Shown here piece after piece: positions 39,811 through 50,139 of a stretch of 64,000 nt of DNA (the first letter of the stretch is position 1; each line of letters opens with the position of its first letter). Origin of the DNA: Chlamydia sp. (GTDB lineage Bacteria > Chlamydiota > Chlamydiia > Chlamydiales > Chlamydiaceae). A program made the position numbers and the translations under genes. The stretch is from assembly GCF_017472245.1 (NCBI RefSeq), contig NZ_JAFUQR010000002.1, positions 62,001 through 126,000 on the forward strand, read 5' to 3'. The notes below the pieces were generated by a model that was not told where the DNA came from, made no database searches, and saw nothing but the letters and a program-made list of their open reading frames with translations.

Positions 39811-40611
39811 ATGAATCAGTATTATTTTTTATCTTCTTTTCTTCCTCCTCAACAACCGGAATCTCCCCCTCTTTATTCACTTCAAGAGATTAATGATTTA
39901 TTGGCGCTTAACTTTGCGGAGCGTGATTGGAAATCTTATGTGATACTACGGCATTTTTTTGATCTAGAAAATTTTGCTTTTTTTTGGACAGGAAGACCCA
40001 TCTCATTTTCTTTAGGAACAGTCACAAGTAATAATGTAGAGTCTTTATTACGGCTACAGATGTGGTCAGATGAGTGGGAATTTGAAGATTTCTTTAAAGA
40101 TTTTTTATTGCGTTATAAAACTTCTCAAGAGCGCTTAGCTAGTTTCTCAGAACTAGTCAGGGGTTTTCTTGATCATTATCAAAATTGTTCTTCAAAATTT
40201 CTTAGAACGTACTTTTGTTTTAAGCGAGATTTGCGAATTATTTTAGCTGGTTTTCGAGCTAGAGTAATGCAGAAGGATGTGTCTTTTGTCCTTAGAGATG
40301 AAGATAGTTCGAATCCTGTTGTCTTGCATGTATTGATGCAAAAAGATTCTCCAAATTATGAGCTTCCCGATGAATTTTTTGAGCTGAAAGATGTTTTAGG
40401 AGATTATGGACGTCTTCCGCACATGTTAAATCAGACTCTTTCTCTTTATGAGTTTCATAAAATAGAAGAGATGGCGCGAGACAACTATTTTAATGCAGAT
40501 GCGATTCTTTCTCGAGTAACCACATATTTAATGGCTATTCGTAATAGTTGGGCAAATGTTCAGAAAGGGAAAGAATTGATTAATTTGATGGAGAAAGGAA
40601 TCAAATGGTAG
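39811..40611 (+). CDS. DUF2764-type protein of the V-ATPase operon (CT_309-type)
   Basis: A 266-residue protein from the ATG at 39811; an in-frame TTG lies 21 bp upstream. It opens with Y-Y-F-L-S-S-F-L-P-P and is mostly helical with aromatic and charged residues, ending overlapped with the atpA start by 7 bp. Proteins of this type (DUF2764) sit in V-ATPase operons of chlamydiae, spirochaetes and Bacteroidetes, as I recall. Because the operon has no recognisable C (d) subunit, the protein is a candidate for that rotor-cap position. That is inference. Confidence 0.75.
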   Translation: MNQYYFLSSFLPPQQPESPPLYSLQEINDLLALNFAERDWKSYVILRHFFDLENFAFFWTGRPISFSLGTVTSNNVESLLRLQMWSDEWEFEDFFKDFLLRYKTSQERLASFSELVRGFLDHYQNCSSKFLRTYFCFKRDLRIILAGFRARVMQKDVSFVLRDEDSSNPVVLHVLMQKDSPNYELPDEFFELKDVLGDYGRLPHMLNQTLSLYEFHKIEEMARDNYFNADAILSRVTTYLMAIRNSWANVQKGKELINLMEKGIKW

Positions 40612-42380
40612 CAACTTCAAAACAAACGACGCAGGGTTATGTCGTAGAGGCTTACGGGAATTTATTGCGAGTACATTTTGATGGGCACGTGCGTCAGGGA
40701 GAAGTGGCCTATGTAAGTGTGGACGATACGTGGTTAAAAGCAGAAATTATCGAAGTCGTTGGAGATGAAGTCAAAATTCAAGTTTTTGAGGAAACTCAAG
40801 GCATTTCTCGTGGTGCTTTAGTAACTTTTTCTGGACATTTGTTAGAAGCTGAATTGGGTCCGGGCCTTTTGCAAGGAATTTTTGATGGTTTGCAGAATCG
40901 TTTAGAAGTATTAGCAGACGCAAGTTTATTCCTGAAAAGAGGAGAGTATGTCAATGCTATTTGTCGGGAAACTGTATGGACCTATACACAAAAAGCCGCA
41001 GTAGGGGATGTTCTTTCTCGAGGAGATGTGCTTGGAACAGTAAAGGAAGGCCGTTTTGATCATAAAATCATGGTTCCCTTCTCGTGTTTTGAGGAAGTAA
41101 TTATAACATGGGTGATCTCTTCAGGAAATTATACGGTTGATACCGTTATTGCTAAAGGACGCACCGCAGCAGGTATGGAACTTGAGTTTACAATGGTTCA
41201 AAAATGGCCCATTAAGCAAGCTTTTTTAGAAGGAGAGAAGGTTCCGTCTCATGAGATTATGGATGTCGGTTTGCGAGTATTAGATACGCAGATACCTGTT
41301 CTTAAAGGGGGGACTTTCTGCACTCCTGGTCCTTTTGGTGCAGGAAAGACGGTGTTGCAGCACCATTTGTCGAAGTATGCAGCTGTAGATATAGTAGTTT
41401 TGTGTGCTTGTGGAGAACGTGCGGGAGAAGTTGTAGAAATTTTGCAAGAATTTCCACATTTAACAGATCCTCATACCGGTCAATCTTTAATGCATAGGAC
41501 TTGTATTATTTGTAATACATCTTCCATGCCGGTAGCAGCTAGAGAATCTTCTATTTATCTAGGGATTACAATTGCAGAGTACTATCGTCAGATGGGGTTA
41601 CATGTTTTGTTGCTAGCAGATTCAACATCCAGATGGGCCCAAGCTTTAAGGGAGATTTCAGGGCGATTGGAGGAAATCCCTGGTGAAGAAGCTTTCCCAG
41701 CTTATTTAGCATCTCGAATAGCGGCTTTTTATGAGCGTGGTGGGGCTGTAAAAATGAAAGATGGATCAGAAGGATCTCTCACTATTTGTGGAGCAGTTTC
41801 TCCTGCAGGAGGAAATTTTGAAGAGCCTGTTACACAAGCAACTTTATCTGTTGTCGGAGCTTTCTGCGGTCTTTCGAAGGCTCGTGCGGATGCTAGAAGA
41901 TATCCTTCTATTGATCCAATGATTTCTTGGTCTAAGTATTTAGATTCTGTAGCAGGAATTTTGGAAACAAAAGTTCCAGGATGGGGAGATTCTGTTAAAA
42001 AAGCATCTCGATTTTTAGAAGAAGGGGCTGAAATTGGTAAGAGAATAGAAGTTGTCGGAGAAGAGGGGATTTCTATGGAAGATATAGAAATCTTTTTGAA
42101 ATCGGAGTTATATGATTTCTGTTACTTACAGCAAAACGCTTTTGATGCAGAGGACTGTTATTGTCCTTTCGATCGTCAAATTAAGCTCTTTTCTTTGATG
42201 AGCTATATTTTTGACTCTAGATTCTGTTTTGATTGCCCGGATAATGCCCGCAGTTTCTTTTTAGAGCTTCAAGGTAAAATTAAGACGCTGAATGGTCAAA
42301 AATTCCTCTCTGAAGAATATCAGAAAGGTCTAGAAGTGATCTATAAATTATTAGAAAGCAAAATGGTACAGACGGCGTAG
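40605..42380 (+). CDS. atpA: V-type ATPase catalytic subunit A
   Basis: The nucleotide-hydrolysing subunit, 591 residues. Walker A reads G-P-F-G-A-G-K-T at about residue 242. Also seen are the non-homologous insert typical of A subunits (about 110-180), C-G-E-R-A-G-E and [10 protein letters not shown] (Walker B region). Its start overlaps the previous gene and atpB follows after 2 bp, indicating tight coupling. Confidence 0.97.
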   Translation: MVATSKQTTQGYVVEAYGNLLRVHFDGHVRQGEVAYVSVDDTWLKAEIIEVVGDEVKIQVFEETQGISRGALVTFSGHLLEAELGPGLLQGIFDGLQNRLEVLADASLFLKRGEYVNAICRETVWTYTQKAAVGDVLSRGDVLGTVKEGRFDHKIMVPFSCFEEVIITWVISSGNYTVDTVIAKGRTAAGMELEFTMVQKWPIKQAFLEGEKVPSHEIMDVGLRVLDTQIPVLKGGTFCTPGPFGAGKTVLQHHLSKYAAVDIVVLCACGERAGEVVEILQEFPHLTDPHTGQSLMHRTCIICNTSSMPVAARESSIYLGITIAEYYRQMGLHVLLLADSTSRWAQALREISGRLEEIPGEEAFPAYLASRIAAFYERGGAVKMKDGSEGSLTICGAVSPAGGNFEEPVTQATLSVVGAFCGLSKARADARRYPSIDPMISWSKYLDSVAGILETKVPGWGDSVKKASRFLEEGAEIGKRIEVVGEEGISMEDIEIFLKSELYDFCYLQQNAFDAEDCYCPFDRQIKLFSLMSYIFDSRFCFDCPDNARSFFLELQGKIKTLNGQKFLSEEYQKGLEVIYKLLESKMVQTA

Positions 42381-42382
42381 AT

Positions 42383-43699
42383 ATGCAAACGATATATACA
42401 AGAATTACGGATATCAAGGGAAACTTGATTACTGTAGAGGCTGAAGGAGCTTCTTTGGGAGAGTTAGTGCAGATTGAACGAGCAGATGGACGCTCGTCTT
42501 ATGCTTCTGTTTTGCGTTTTGATGCTAAAAAAGTGACTCTTCAAGTATTTGGGGGTACTTCTGGATTATCTACCGGAGACAAGGTCGTCTTCTTAGGAAG
42601 ACCTATGGAAGTTATTTATGGCGATTCCTTATTAGGAAGACGTTTTAATGGAATTGGAAAACCTATTGATAATGAAGATGTTTGCTTTGGAGAGCCTATA
42701 CCAATTACGACGCCTTCGTTTAATCCTGTTTGTCGAATTGTCCCTAGAGAAATGGTACGTACGAACATACCAATGATTGATATGTTCAATTGCTTAGTGA
42801 AGTCTCAAAAAATACCTATTTTTTCTTCCTCTGGAGAGAATCATAATGCGTTGTTGATGCGTATTGCTGCCCAGACTGATGCTGATGTTGTGATCATTGG
42901 GGGAATGGGACTGACGTTTGTAGATTATAGTTTTTTCGTTGAAGAGTCCCAACATTTAGGATTTGCTGATAAATGTGTAATGTTCATTCATAAGGCAGTA
43001 GATGCTCCTGTTGAATGTGTGTTAATTCCAGATATGGCTTTAGCTTGTGCTGAGCGTTTTGCTTTGGAGCAAAAGAAAAATGTTTTAGTGTTATTAACCG
43101 ACATGACTGCTTTTGCAGATGCATTGAAAGAGATTGCCATCACGATGGATCAAATTCCTGCGAATAGAGGATATCCAGGTTCTTTGTATTCCGATCTTGC
43201 TGTGCGTTATGAAAAAGCTGTGGATATAGCTCAAGGTGGATCTATCACTTTGATCGGTGTAACCACAATGCCTGGGGATGATATTACACACCCTGTTCCT
43301 GATAATACTGGTTTTATTACAGAAGGACAGTTTTATTTGAAAGATAATCGAATAGATCCTTTTGGTTCATTATCTCGATTGAAACAGTTGGTTATCGGTA
43401 AAAAAACTCGAGAGGATCATGGGGATTTAGCAAATGCTTTGATTCGTCTTTATGCAGACTCTAGAAAATCTGCGGAGCGAATGTCTATGGGGTTCAAGCT
43501 TTCTAATTGGGATAAAAAATTATTGGCTTTCTCCGATCTCTTTGAGACCCGGTTAATGAGCTTAGAAGTGAATATTCCTCTTGAAGAAGCGTTGGATATT
43601 GGGTGGAAAATTTTAGCTCAAAGCTTTCACTCCGAAGAAGTTGGAATTAAAGAGCAGTTGGTGCAGAAATATTGGCCTAAAGCATGTCTTCACAAATAA
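42383..43699 (+). CDS. atpB: V-type ATPase regulatory subunit B
   Basis: Non-catalytic partner of subunit A, 438 residues. It has the family fold without a Walker A, and retains the [11 protein letters not shown] block and [11 protein letters not shown], which contribute to the shared nucleotide site. The end overlaps the atpD start by 16 bp. Confidence 0.97.
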   Translation: MQTIYTRITDIKGNLITVEAEGASLGELVQIERADGRSSYASVLRFDAKKVTLQVFGGTSGLSTGDKVVFLGRPMEVIYGDSLLGRRFNGIGKPIDNEDVCFGEPIPITTPSFNPVCRIVPREMVRTNIPMIDMFNCLVKSQKIPIFSSSGENHNALLMRIAAQTDADVVIIGGMGLTFVDYSFFVEESQHLGFADKCVMFIHKAVDAPVECVLIPDMALACAERFALEQKKNVLVLLTDMTAFADALKEIAITMDQIPANRGYPGSLYSDLAVRYEKAVDIAQGGSITLIGVTTMPGDDITHPVPDNTGFITEGQFYLKDNRIDPFGSLSRLKQLVIGKKTREDHGDLANALIRLYADSRKSAERMSMGFKLSNWDKKLLAFSDLFETRLMSLEVNIPLEEALDIGWKILAQSFHSEEVGIKEQLVQKYWPKACLHK

Positions 43700-44295
43700 A
43701 ATTAACAAAAAATTCTTATCGGGAAGAAAAACAGAAGCTTAATCTATTAGGGATGTACTTGCCCACATTAAAATTAAAAAAAGCTTTATTACAAGCTGAA
43801 GTACAGTCTGCGATGCGTGCTGCTACAGAAAGCCTGGCTGCTAACGAACAGGCTCGAGATAGAATGTATGCTTTTGCAGAACTTTTCAGTATACCTCTAT
43901 ACACAGATGCTGTGGAGCAATGTTTCTCTATTGATATTCTTGAAAAAGATGTGGAGAATATTGCTGGAGTCGAAGTGCCTCTATTGAAGCGAGTTGTGTT
44001 AACGTCTCCAGAGTATTCTTTGCTAGATACTCCTATTTGGATAGATTCTCTTATTGCATCTGCAAAAGAGTATGTTTTGAGCAAGATTCATGCTGAAAAC
44101 GCTCAAGAAAGGCTTCTTCTTTTAGAAGAAGAGCTTCGACGTGTTTCTATTCGGGTTAATCTTTTCGAGAAAAAACTGATACCTACAACTTCGGAAACAA
44201 TCAAAAAGATAGCCATTTTCTTAAGTGATAGAAGTATTACAGACGTAGGGCAAATGAAAATGGCAAAGAAAAAAATTCAGCAGCATAAGGAGTAG
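43684..44295 (+). CDS. atpD: V-type ATPase subunit D
   Basis: Central rotor shaft subunit, 203 residues: two long helices (about 1-70 and 125-195) with L-K-L-K-K-A-L-L near the start and [11 protein letters not shown] near the end, the two ends of the coiled coil. Start overlaps atpB; atpI follows 5 bp later. Confidence 0.93.
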   Translation: MSSQIKLTKNSYREEKQKLNLLGMYLPTLKLKKALLQAEVQSAMRAATESLAANEQARDRMYAFAELFSIPLYTDAVEQCFSIDILEKDVENIAGVEVPLLKRVVLTSPEYSLLDTPIWIDSLIASAKEYVLSKIHAENAQERLLLLEEELRRVSIRVNLFEKKLIPTTSETIKKIAIFLSDRSITDVGQMKMAKKKIQQHKE

Positions 44296-44300
44296 TCTGC

Positions 44301-46250
44301 ATGCGCGTAGACGTAGATAAATATCTATTCATTGGACGTAAAAAGTCTGAATTTTTCTCTGCATGTAGAGAGATTGGAGCTGTCGAATTTTTGGCAAAAA
44401 GTAAACTTAAGGATTCAGAAAACGTTCGTAGGCTTTCTGAAGGATTAAAGGTATTAAATGCGTTAACAAAGGAGTATTCTCCAACGGATTTAGTATCGGA
44501 CAGATCTGGATATCTGACAACGGAACAGCTTCTTCAGGAAATTTTTGAGATTAATCAAGAGATCACGTCCATCACAGAGTCTTTGAAAGCTTTGGGCAAA
44601 GAGATTGTTCGTGTCAAACCTTTAGGGAATTTCTCTTCAGAAGAGATTCGTGAGTTGACGTTGAAAACGGGTTTAGCTCTTCGATTTTTCTATAAGAAGC
44701 ATATAGAGGGAGATTCTTTAGAGGTTAAGGAGGATAACGTTTTTTATCTAACAACGGCATATAACTACGATTACTATGTAGTTGTTGGTATTGTCTCATT
44801 ATCCAAGGATGTTTTTACAGAGATGGAAGCTCCATGCTCTGTCAATGAGTTGCGAGAAGAAGAAGTTCGGCTTCAGGCTATTTTGCGCAAAAAGAGGGCT
44901 CGTGTTTGTGAGTTGCATGCGTATCGAGAGGAATTGTTAGAAGCTTTATGTGAACAATGCAATGAGCAAAACTTGCAACACGCGGAGGCAGGTGCTGATG
45001 ATTTATTTGGGGACAAAGCATTTAGTGCTGTGGGATGGGTTGTTGTAGATCGTTTGGTTGAAGTCCAGGAGCTTTGTGATCGTTTAGGTGTTCATCTAGA
45101 GCGGGTACAGCCTGATCCGAATGAAGTGGTTCCTACACATTTGGAGAATCATGGGCTAGGAGCTTTAGGGGAATCTTTGGTTAATATTTATGATACCCCG
45201 GCTTCTACGGATAAGGATCCTTCTTTATGGGTCTTTTTGTCCTTTTTTGTGTTTTTCTCAATGATTATTAATGATGCGGGATATGGATTAATTTTTTTAG
45301 CAACATCGTTGTTTTTGTCTATTAAGGCTCGGAAGCAGATAAAGTGTTCTGTCGCATTAAAACGTTTTTTTAAAATGTGTACGATATTAGGGATCGGATG
45401 CATTTTTTGGGGAGGAGCTACAACTTCTTTTTTTGGTATTTCGGTTAGCTACACTAGCCCTTTTCGGGAATATTCTTTAACACATTTTCTTGCTTTGAAA
45501 AAGGCTAGTTACTATTTGACGGAACGTCCTAAAGGCTATAAAGAACTTGTTCATGATTATCCTGTACTTAAAGACAAAACAACTCCTAAAGAGTTTCTTC
45601 TTGCTCAAGGGACGAGCAGTGGAGATTCTGTATATAAAGCTATTGTTTATGACAAGTTTATAGATAATATTTTAATGGAAATTGCGTTGCTAGTGGGTGT
45701 AATACATCTGTCTTTAGGGATGCTACGCTACTGCAGACAAAGATATTCTGCTATAGGGTGGGTAGTTTTCATGTGCGGCGCCTATATGTATCTTCCTATC
45801 TATTTGCAAGCTGTTTCTCTGATTCACTATGCCCTACATCTTCCTTATGAATTAGGGGGACAAATAGGATATTACATAGCATTTGTAGGCTTAGGGGGTG
45901 CTGTTTTAGGTGGAGTTATCCAAAGAGGATTACGGGGCTTTGATGAGGTAACAGCGGTTATTCAGGTGTTTTCGGATGTTTTATCTTATTTGCGATTATA
46001 CGCGCTTAGCTTAGCGGGAGCTATGGTCGGGAACACTGTCATGGTAATGAGCGAAAGATTTCCCCCAGTAGTAGGGGTTTTGATAATTATCTTCGGACAC
46101 ACAGTAAACATTGCACTTTCTATTATGGGAGGAGTGATTCATGGTTTGCGTCTCAATTTCATAGAGTGGTATCACTATAGTTTTGATGGAGGAGGAAGGC
46201 TTCTCCAGCCATTGAAAAGAGTGATTTGTCATAAATCTCAAGGCATTTGA
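44301..46250 (+). CDS. atpI: V-type ATPase subunit I (a-type stator)
   Basis: Membrane stator that conducts ions with the K ring. The soluble N-terminal half (about 1-310) is followed by about seven membrane helices. The helix with S-Y-L-R-L-Y-A-L-S-L-A-G carries the essential arginine of the ion pathway. At 649 residues it is normal for the family. No recognisable C, F or G genes lie between D and I or elsewhere in the operon. Confidence 0.94.
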   Translation: MRVDVDKYLFIGRKKSEFFSACREIGAVEFLAKSKLKDSENVRRLSEGLKVLNALTKEYSPTDLVSDRSGYLTTEQLLQEIFEINQEITSITESLKALGKEIVRVKPLGNFSSEEIRELTLKTGLALRFFYKKHIEGDSLEVKEDNVFYLTTAYNYDYYVVVGIVSLSKDVFTEMEAPCSVNELREEEVRLQAILRKKRARVCELHAYREELLEALCEQCNEQNLQHAEAGADDLFGDKAFSAVGWVVVDRLVEVQELCDRLGVHLERVQPDPNEVVPTHLENHGLGALGESLVNIYDTPASTDKDPSLWVFLSFFVFFSMIINDAGYGLIFLATSLFLSIKARKQIKCSVALKRFFKMCTILGIGCIFWGGATTSFFGISVSYTSPFREYSLTHFLALKKASYYLTERPKGYKELVHDYPVLKDKTTPKEFLLAQGTSSGDSVYKAIVYDKFIDNILMEIALLVGVIHLSLGMLRYCRQRYSAIGWVVFMCGAYMYLPIYLQAVSLIHYALHLPYELGGQIGYYIAFVGLGGAVLGGVIQRGLRGFDEVTAVIQVFSDVLSYLRLYALSLAGAMVGNTVMVMSERFPPVVGVLIIIFGHTVNIALSIMGGVIHGLRLNFIEWYHYSFDGGGRLLQPLKRVICHKSQGI

Positions 46251-46307
46251 TGTGTGAAATTGTGTGTTATTGAAAAAAAAAGGATTTATCCAGGTTAGAG
46301 GAAAGAT

Positions 46308-46733
46308 ATGATAGATATATCGGTAGTAGGCCCTGTATTAGCTATGGCCTTGGCAATGATTGGTAGTGCTATTGGATGTGGGATGGCTGGAGTGGCTTCT
46401 CATGCAGTCATGTCCCGAATTGATGAGGGGCATGGGAAGATTATTGGTTTATCTGCGATGCCTTCGTCCCAATCTATTTATGGATTGATTTTTATGTTGT
46501 TGTTGAACGATGCCATCAAGGATGGAAAGGTCTCAGCTGTTAGTGGTATTGTTATGGGTGTAGCTGTGGGATCTGCTTTACTGCTTTCTGCTTTTATGCA
46601 AGGGAAGTGTTGTGTGAGTGCTATTCAGGCATATGCACGTTCTTCTGCCATATATGGTAAATCTTTTGCTTCAATTGGGATTGTTGAGTCTTTTGCGTTA
46701 TTTGCTTTCGTTTTTGCATTGTTGTTATTCTAA
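46308..46733 (+). CDS. atpK: V-type ATPase rotor-ring subunit K
   Basis: A 141-residue proteolipid with four membrane helices, the duplicated-hairpin type. Helix 2 has P-S-S-Q-S-I-Y-G; helix 3 ends F-M-Q-G-K; helix 4 has I-V-E-S-F-A with the carboxylate. These positions match the Ser/Thr-Gln, Gln and Glu ligands that bind sodium in the Enterococcus NtpK ring, as I recall them, which suggests Na+ coupling. The stop overlaps the likely start of the downstream lipoprotein gene. Confidence 0.93.
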   Translation: MIDISVVGPVLAMALAMIGSAIGCGMAGVASHAVMSRIDEGHGKIIGLSAMPSSQSIYGLIFMLLLNDAIKDGKVSAVSGIVMGVAVGSALLLSAFMQGKCCVSAIQAYARSSAIYGKSFASIGIVESFALFAFVFALLLF

Positions 46734-47163
46734 ATATTTGGCTGCGACACTCTTGGCGTTGTGTTTAGGGGGGTGCTCACAACCTGTATTGTCTTCATTC
46801 TTGGAATTTATAGATGAGGATTATACGGCAGCTGCTCATCTAGGTGTAGATCGAAGGTGTACTGTAGAATCCGTAGGGCAGCAACTGGTTATTACTTGGG
46901 GGCTGCCTTCACGTTTTAGGGATTCTCTTCCCATGGTTCTCCTTGTATGGGTGTATTATGGTAATGGTGAGGTTGAGAAATTTTCCTACGATGTGCACCA
47001 CCTTTCTGGATATCAGGTATATGTTCTAAAAGATAATACTTATCGAGATCGCCAAAGTATCATTTCTTATAAAGTCTCATTAACAAAGGATGACAAAGAA
47101 ATTCTTAGTCGGAGTCATCATCTATGGATGGAAGTAATTGCTTTGAGGGCTTTTAGTCAGTGA
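46714..47163 (+). CDS. Putative lipoprotein behind the V-ATPase operon (CT_303-type)
   Basis: The frame is open from 46618, but most of that lies inside atpK in another frame. I place the start at the TTG 46714, overlapping the end of atpK by 20 bp, which gives a short basic start, a hydrophobic stretch and a lipobox-like L-G-G-C. The mature part (about 128 residues) is beta-rich, W/V/Y-containing, with no motif I recognise. Start codon and lipidation are tentative. Its position suggests co-expression with the ATPase. Confidence 0.6.
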   Translation: MHCCYSKYLAATLLALCLGGCSQPVLSSFLEFIDEDYTAAAHLGVDRRCTVESVGQQLVITWGLPSRFRDSLPMVLLVWVYYGNGEVEKFSYDVHHLSGYQVYVLKDNTYRDRQSIISYKVSLTKDDKEILSRSHHLWMEVIALRAFSQ

Positions 47164-47299
47164 TCGTAGGTTACCTCTTGCTTGATCATAATCAATCTCT
47201 AAAGCAAAATACTCGCTATTAAAAAAGCAATTTTCACTTAGAGTTCAGGCAGGTTAAGACCTGAGGTACGAGAACAGTCAAATAAATGGGAAGTATGGC

Positions 47300-50125
47300 A
47301 TGAACGAAGATCAATTTCCTAAAGCGTATGATCCTAAAAGCGCAGAGGCTGGGGTGTATTCGTTTTGGGAACACTCCGGTATGTTTATCGCTAATGCAGA
47401 TAGTAAAAAACCGGCGTATTCTATAGTGATGCCTCCACCAAACGTGACCGGGATCCTACATATGGGACATGCTCTTGTGAATACTTTGCAGGATATGCTT
47501 GTTCGTTACAAACGTATGCAAGGATTTGAGGTCTGTTGGGTTCCTGGAACGGATCATGCCGGAATAGCTACACAAACAGTTGTAGAGAGACATTTAAAGG
47601 CTTCACTTGGTAAACGACGAACCGATTTCTCGAGAGAAGAATTTTTGAAGCATATTTGGGATTGGAAAGAAAAAAGCCAGAACGTAATTCTTTCTCAATT
47701 GAGACAGCTAGGGTGTTCTTGTGATTGGTCTCGTTTGCGATTTACAATGGATCCAGAAGCAAACAAGGCTGTGAAAACAGCTTTTAAGATCTTGTTTGAT
47801 CAAGGAGTGATCTATAGAGGATATTATCTAGTCAACTGGGATCCTATTTTGCAAACTGCTTTGGCTGATGATGAAGTAGAGTATGAGGAGCGGGATGGGT
47901 GGTTGTATTATATTCGGTATCCCATCGTAGGTTCAGAGGACTTTATTACAGTAGCTACAACACGTCCAGAGACTTTATTAGGAGATACTGCTATTGCAGT
48001 TTCTCCTGATGATGAGCGATATAGTCACCTAATAGGCTCTAAGGTAGTTGTTCCTTTTGTGAATAGAGAAATTCCTATTATTGGAGATTTTTCTGTAGAC
48101 CCATCTTTTGGAACTGGAGTTGTGAAGATTACTCCCGCTCATGATAAAAATGATTATCGCACTGGGATTGATCATGATTTGCCGATGATCAATATTTTGA
48201 CTCCTACGGGGGAAATTAATGAAAACGGGGGAATTTTCACGGGCTTGTCTAAAGAGATGGCTCGTGAAAGTATTGTAACGTCTTTAGAAGCCTTGGACTT
48301 GTTTGTTAAAAAAGAAGCGTATTCTTCCCGAGTGGGAGTTTCGTATCGTTCCGGAGCTATTATTGAGCCTTACCTTTCTAAGCAGTGGTTTGTTTCTGTT
48401 AATTCTTTCAGAGAATCTTTACGAGAATTTGTAAATAGCAAGGATATTCATCTTTTCCCTCCAGAATTTATAAAAAACTATCTGACTTGGGTAAATAATC
48501 TTAAAGATTGGTGTATCAGTCGGCAGCTTTGGTGGGGACATCGTATTCCAGTTTGGCATAACAAATACGAAGAAGACCGAGTAATTTGTTTCGACGGAGA
48601 AGGTATCCCTGAAGAGGTAGCGAACGATCCTGAGTCGTGGTATCAAGATCCTGATGTGTTAGACACGTGGTTCTCCTCTGGATTATGGCCATTAACTTGC
48701 TTTGGTTGGCCTAATGAAGAAAGTCTGGATTTGAAAAAGTTTTATCCAACTTCTGTTTTAGTAACAGGACATGATATCCTCTTCTTTTGGGTCACTCGTA
48801 TGGTTTTGATGTGTTCATCTATGACTGATACCAAACCTTTTGCTGATGTTTTTTTGCATGGGTTAATTTTCGGTAAGTCCTATAAACAGTATGACGAGAA
48901 AGGAGATTGGACCTATGTTTCTGGGGAACAGAAGCGTGATTATGATAAAGGAAAACCTCTCCCTAAGAATGTAGTTGCTAAATGGGAGAAGCTTTCGAAA
49001 TCTAAGGGTAATGTTATCGATCCCATTGAAATGATTGAATTGTACGGCGCTGATGCTGTCCGTTTGACATTATGCTCTTGTGCAAATCGTGGCGAACAAA
49101 TTGATCTCGATTATCGTTTATTTGAAGAATATAAGAATTTCATAAACAAGCTATGGAATGGCGCTCGTTTTATTTTCGGACATATTTCGGAATTGACAAG
49201 TCGTGACTTGGAAGAGGGCATTAACAAAGAATTGCTTGGTTTAGAAGACTTTTACATTTTAGATCGCTTCAATGAGTTATTGGCTCGTGTAGATGAGTAT
49301 TACACCAACTATTCTTTTGATAAAATAGCTTCTCTTGCCTATGACTTTTTTAAGAATGATTTATGTTCTACGTATTTAGAAATCATTAAACCTACCCTAT
49401 TTAGCAAACAGGGTAGTGATGAGCAGCGAGCTAATAAACGTAAGCTTTTAGCCACCTTATTAGTTAACATTTTAGGAGTATTACATCCGGTTGTTCCTTA
49501 TATTACAGAAACTCTTTTTCAGAGATTAAAGACGATATTTGGAAATAAAAAAGGGGATGGCTTAGGTGATACGGTAACGAGTCACGCTGTTAGTATGTTG
49601 CGAGCGGAAGCTTGTATGGTTACAGGGTATCCTAAGTCTATTGATCTTGCTTTTCCTGAAGAATTCAGAGAGTCTTTTGCTTTCGTGGAAAAATTAGTTT
49701 ATACAATTCGTAACATTCGCGGAGAAATGCAATTAGATCCTAGACAAGCTTTGAAAGCTTTTATCATTAATTCTAAAAAGGAAGAGTTCCCGAGAGAATA
49801 TATTCCAATAATTTGTACTTTAGGAGGAGTGGAAACTGTAGAACAACTTTCTGAAGCTCCCAAAGATTGCGTTTTCAGTTTAGGAGTTGTTGAAGGAGTT
49901 CAAGTTGGGGTAATTCTACCCGCTGAGCAGATTGTTAAAGAGAGAACACGCTTAGAAAAAGAAAAATCTCGCTTAGAAAATAGTATAGAAAGTTTGTCTA
50001 AATTATTAGCAAGTGAGGATTTTCGTACTCGGGCCAATCCAAAATTAGTGCAAAGTAAAGAAGACTCTTTAAGGAATAATCAGCGAGAGTTGCAAAGTAT
50101 TTTAGATAAACTAGCGTCGCTTTAA
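47300..50125 (+). CDS. valS: Valyl-tRNA synthetase
   Basis: Class I synthetase, 941 residues. The HIGH-type motif is H-M-G-H at 54-57 within P-P-P-N-V-T-G-I-L. The KMSKS motif is K-L-S-K-S beginning at Lys564. The editing domain has [12 protein letters not shown], and the C-terminal coiled coil (about 880-940) is present. The upstream 136 bp contain a small CAGGT-TAAG-ACCTG hairpin but no T-box features. The gene is followed 14 bp later by pknD. Confidence 0.97.
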   Translation: MNEDQFPKAYDPKSAEAGVYSFWEHSGMFIANADSKKPAYSIVMPPPNVTGILHMGHALVNTLQDMLVRYKRMQGFEVCWVPGTDHAGIATQTVVERHLKASLGKRRTDFSREEFLKHIWDWKEKSQNVILSQLRQLGCSCDWSRLRFTMDPEANKAVKTAFKILFDQGVIYRGYYLVNWDPILQTALADDEVEYEERDGWLYYIRYPIVGSEDFITVATTRPETLLGDTAIAVSPDDERYSHLIGSKVVVPFVNREIPIIGDFSVDPSFGTGVVKITPAHDKNDYRTGIDHDLPMINILTPTGEINENGGIFTGLSKEMARESIVTSLEALDLFVKKEAYSSRVGVSYRSGAIIEPYLSKQWFVSVNSFRESLREFVNSKDIHLFPPEFIKNYLTWVNNLKDWCISRQLWWGHRIPVWHNKYEEDRVICFDGEGIPEEVANDPESWYQDPDVLDTWFSSGLWPLTCFGWPNEESLDLKKFYPTSVLVTGHDILFFWVTRMVLMCSSMTDTKPFADVFLHGLIFGKSYKQYDEKGDWTYVSGEQKRDYDKGKPLPKNVVAKWEKLSKSKGNVIDPIEMIELYGADAVRLTLCSCANRGEQIDLDYRLFEEYKNFINKLWNGARFIFGHISELTSRDLEEGINKELLGLEDFYILDRFNELLARVDEYYTNYSFDKIASLAYDFFKNDLCSTYLEIIKPTLFSKQGSDEQRANKRKLLATLLVNILGVLHPVVPYITETLFQRLKTIFGNKKGDGLGDTVTSHAVSMLRAEACMVTGYPKSIDLAFPEEFRESFAFVEKLVYTIRNIRGEMQLDPRQALKAFIINSKKEEFPREYIPIICTLGGVETVEQLSEAPKDCVFSLGVVEGVQVGVILPAEQIVKERTRLEKEKSRLENSIESLSKLLASEDFRTRANPKLVQSKEDSLRNNQRELQSILDKLASL

Positions 50126-50139
50126 AAGAGGCTTTTCTT

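Noticed and set aside
47164-47299. T-box or riboswitch in the valS leader
   Set aside because: There is a small CAGGT/ACCTG hairpin, but no T-box consensus sequence or terminator/antiterminator pair.
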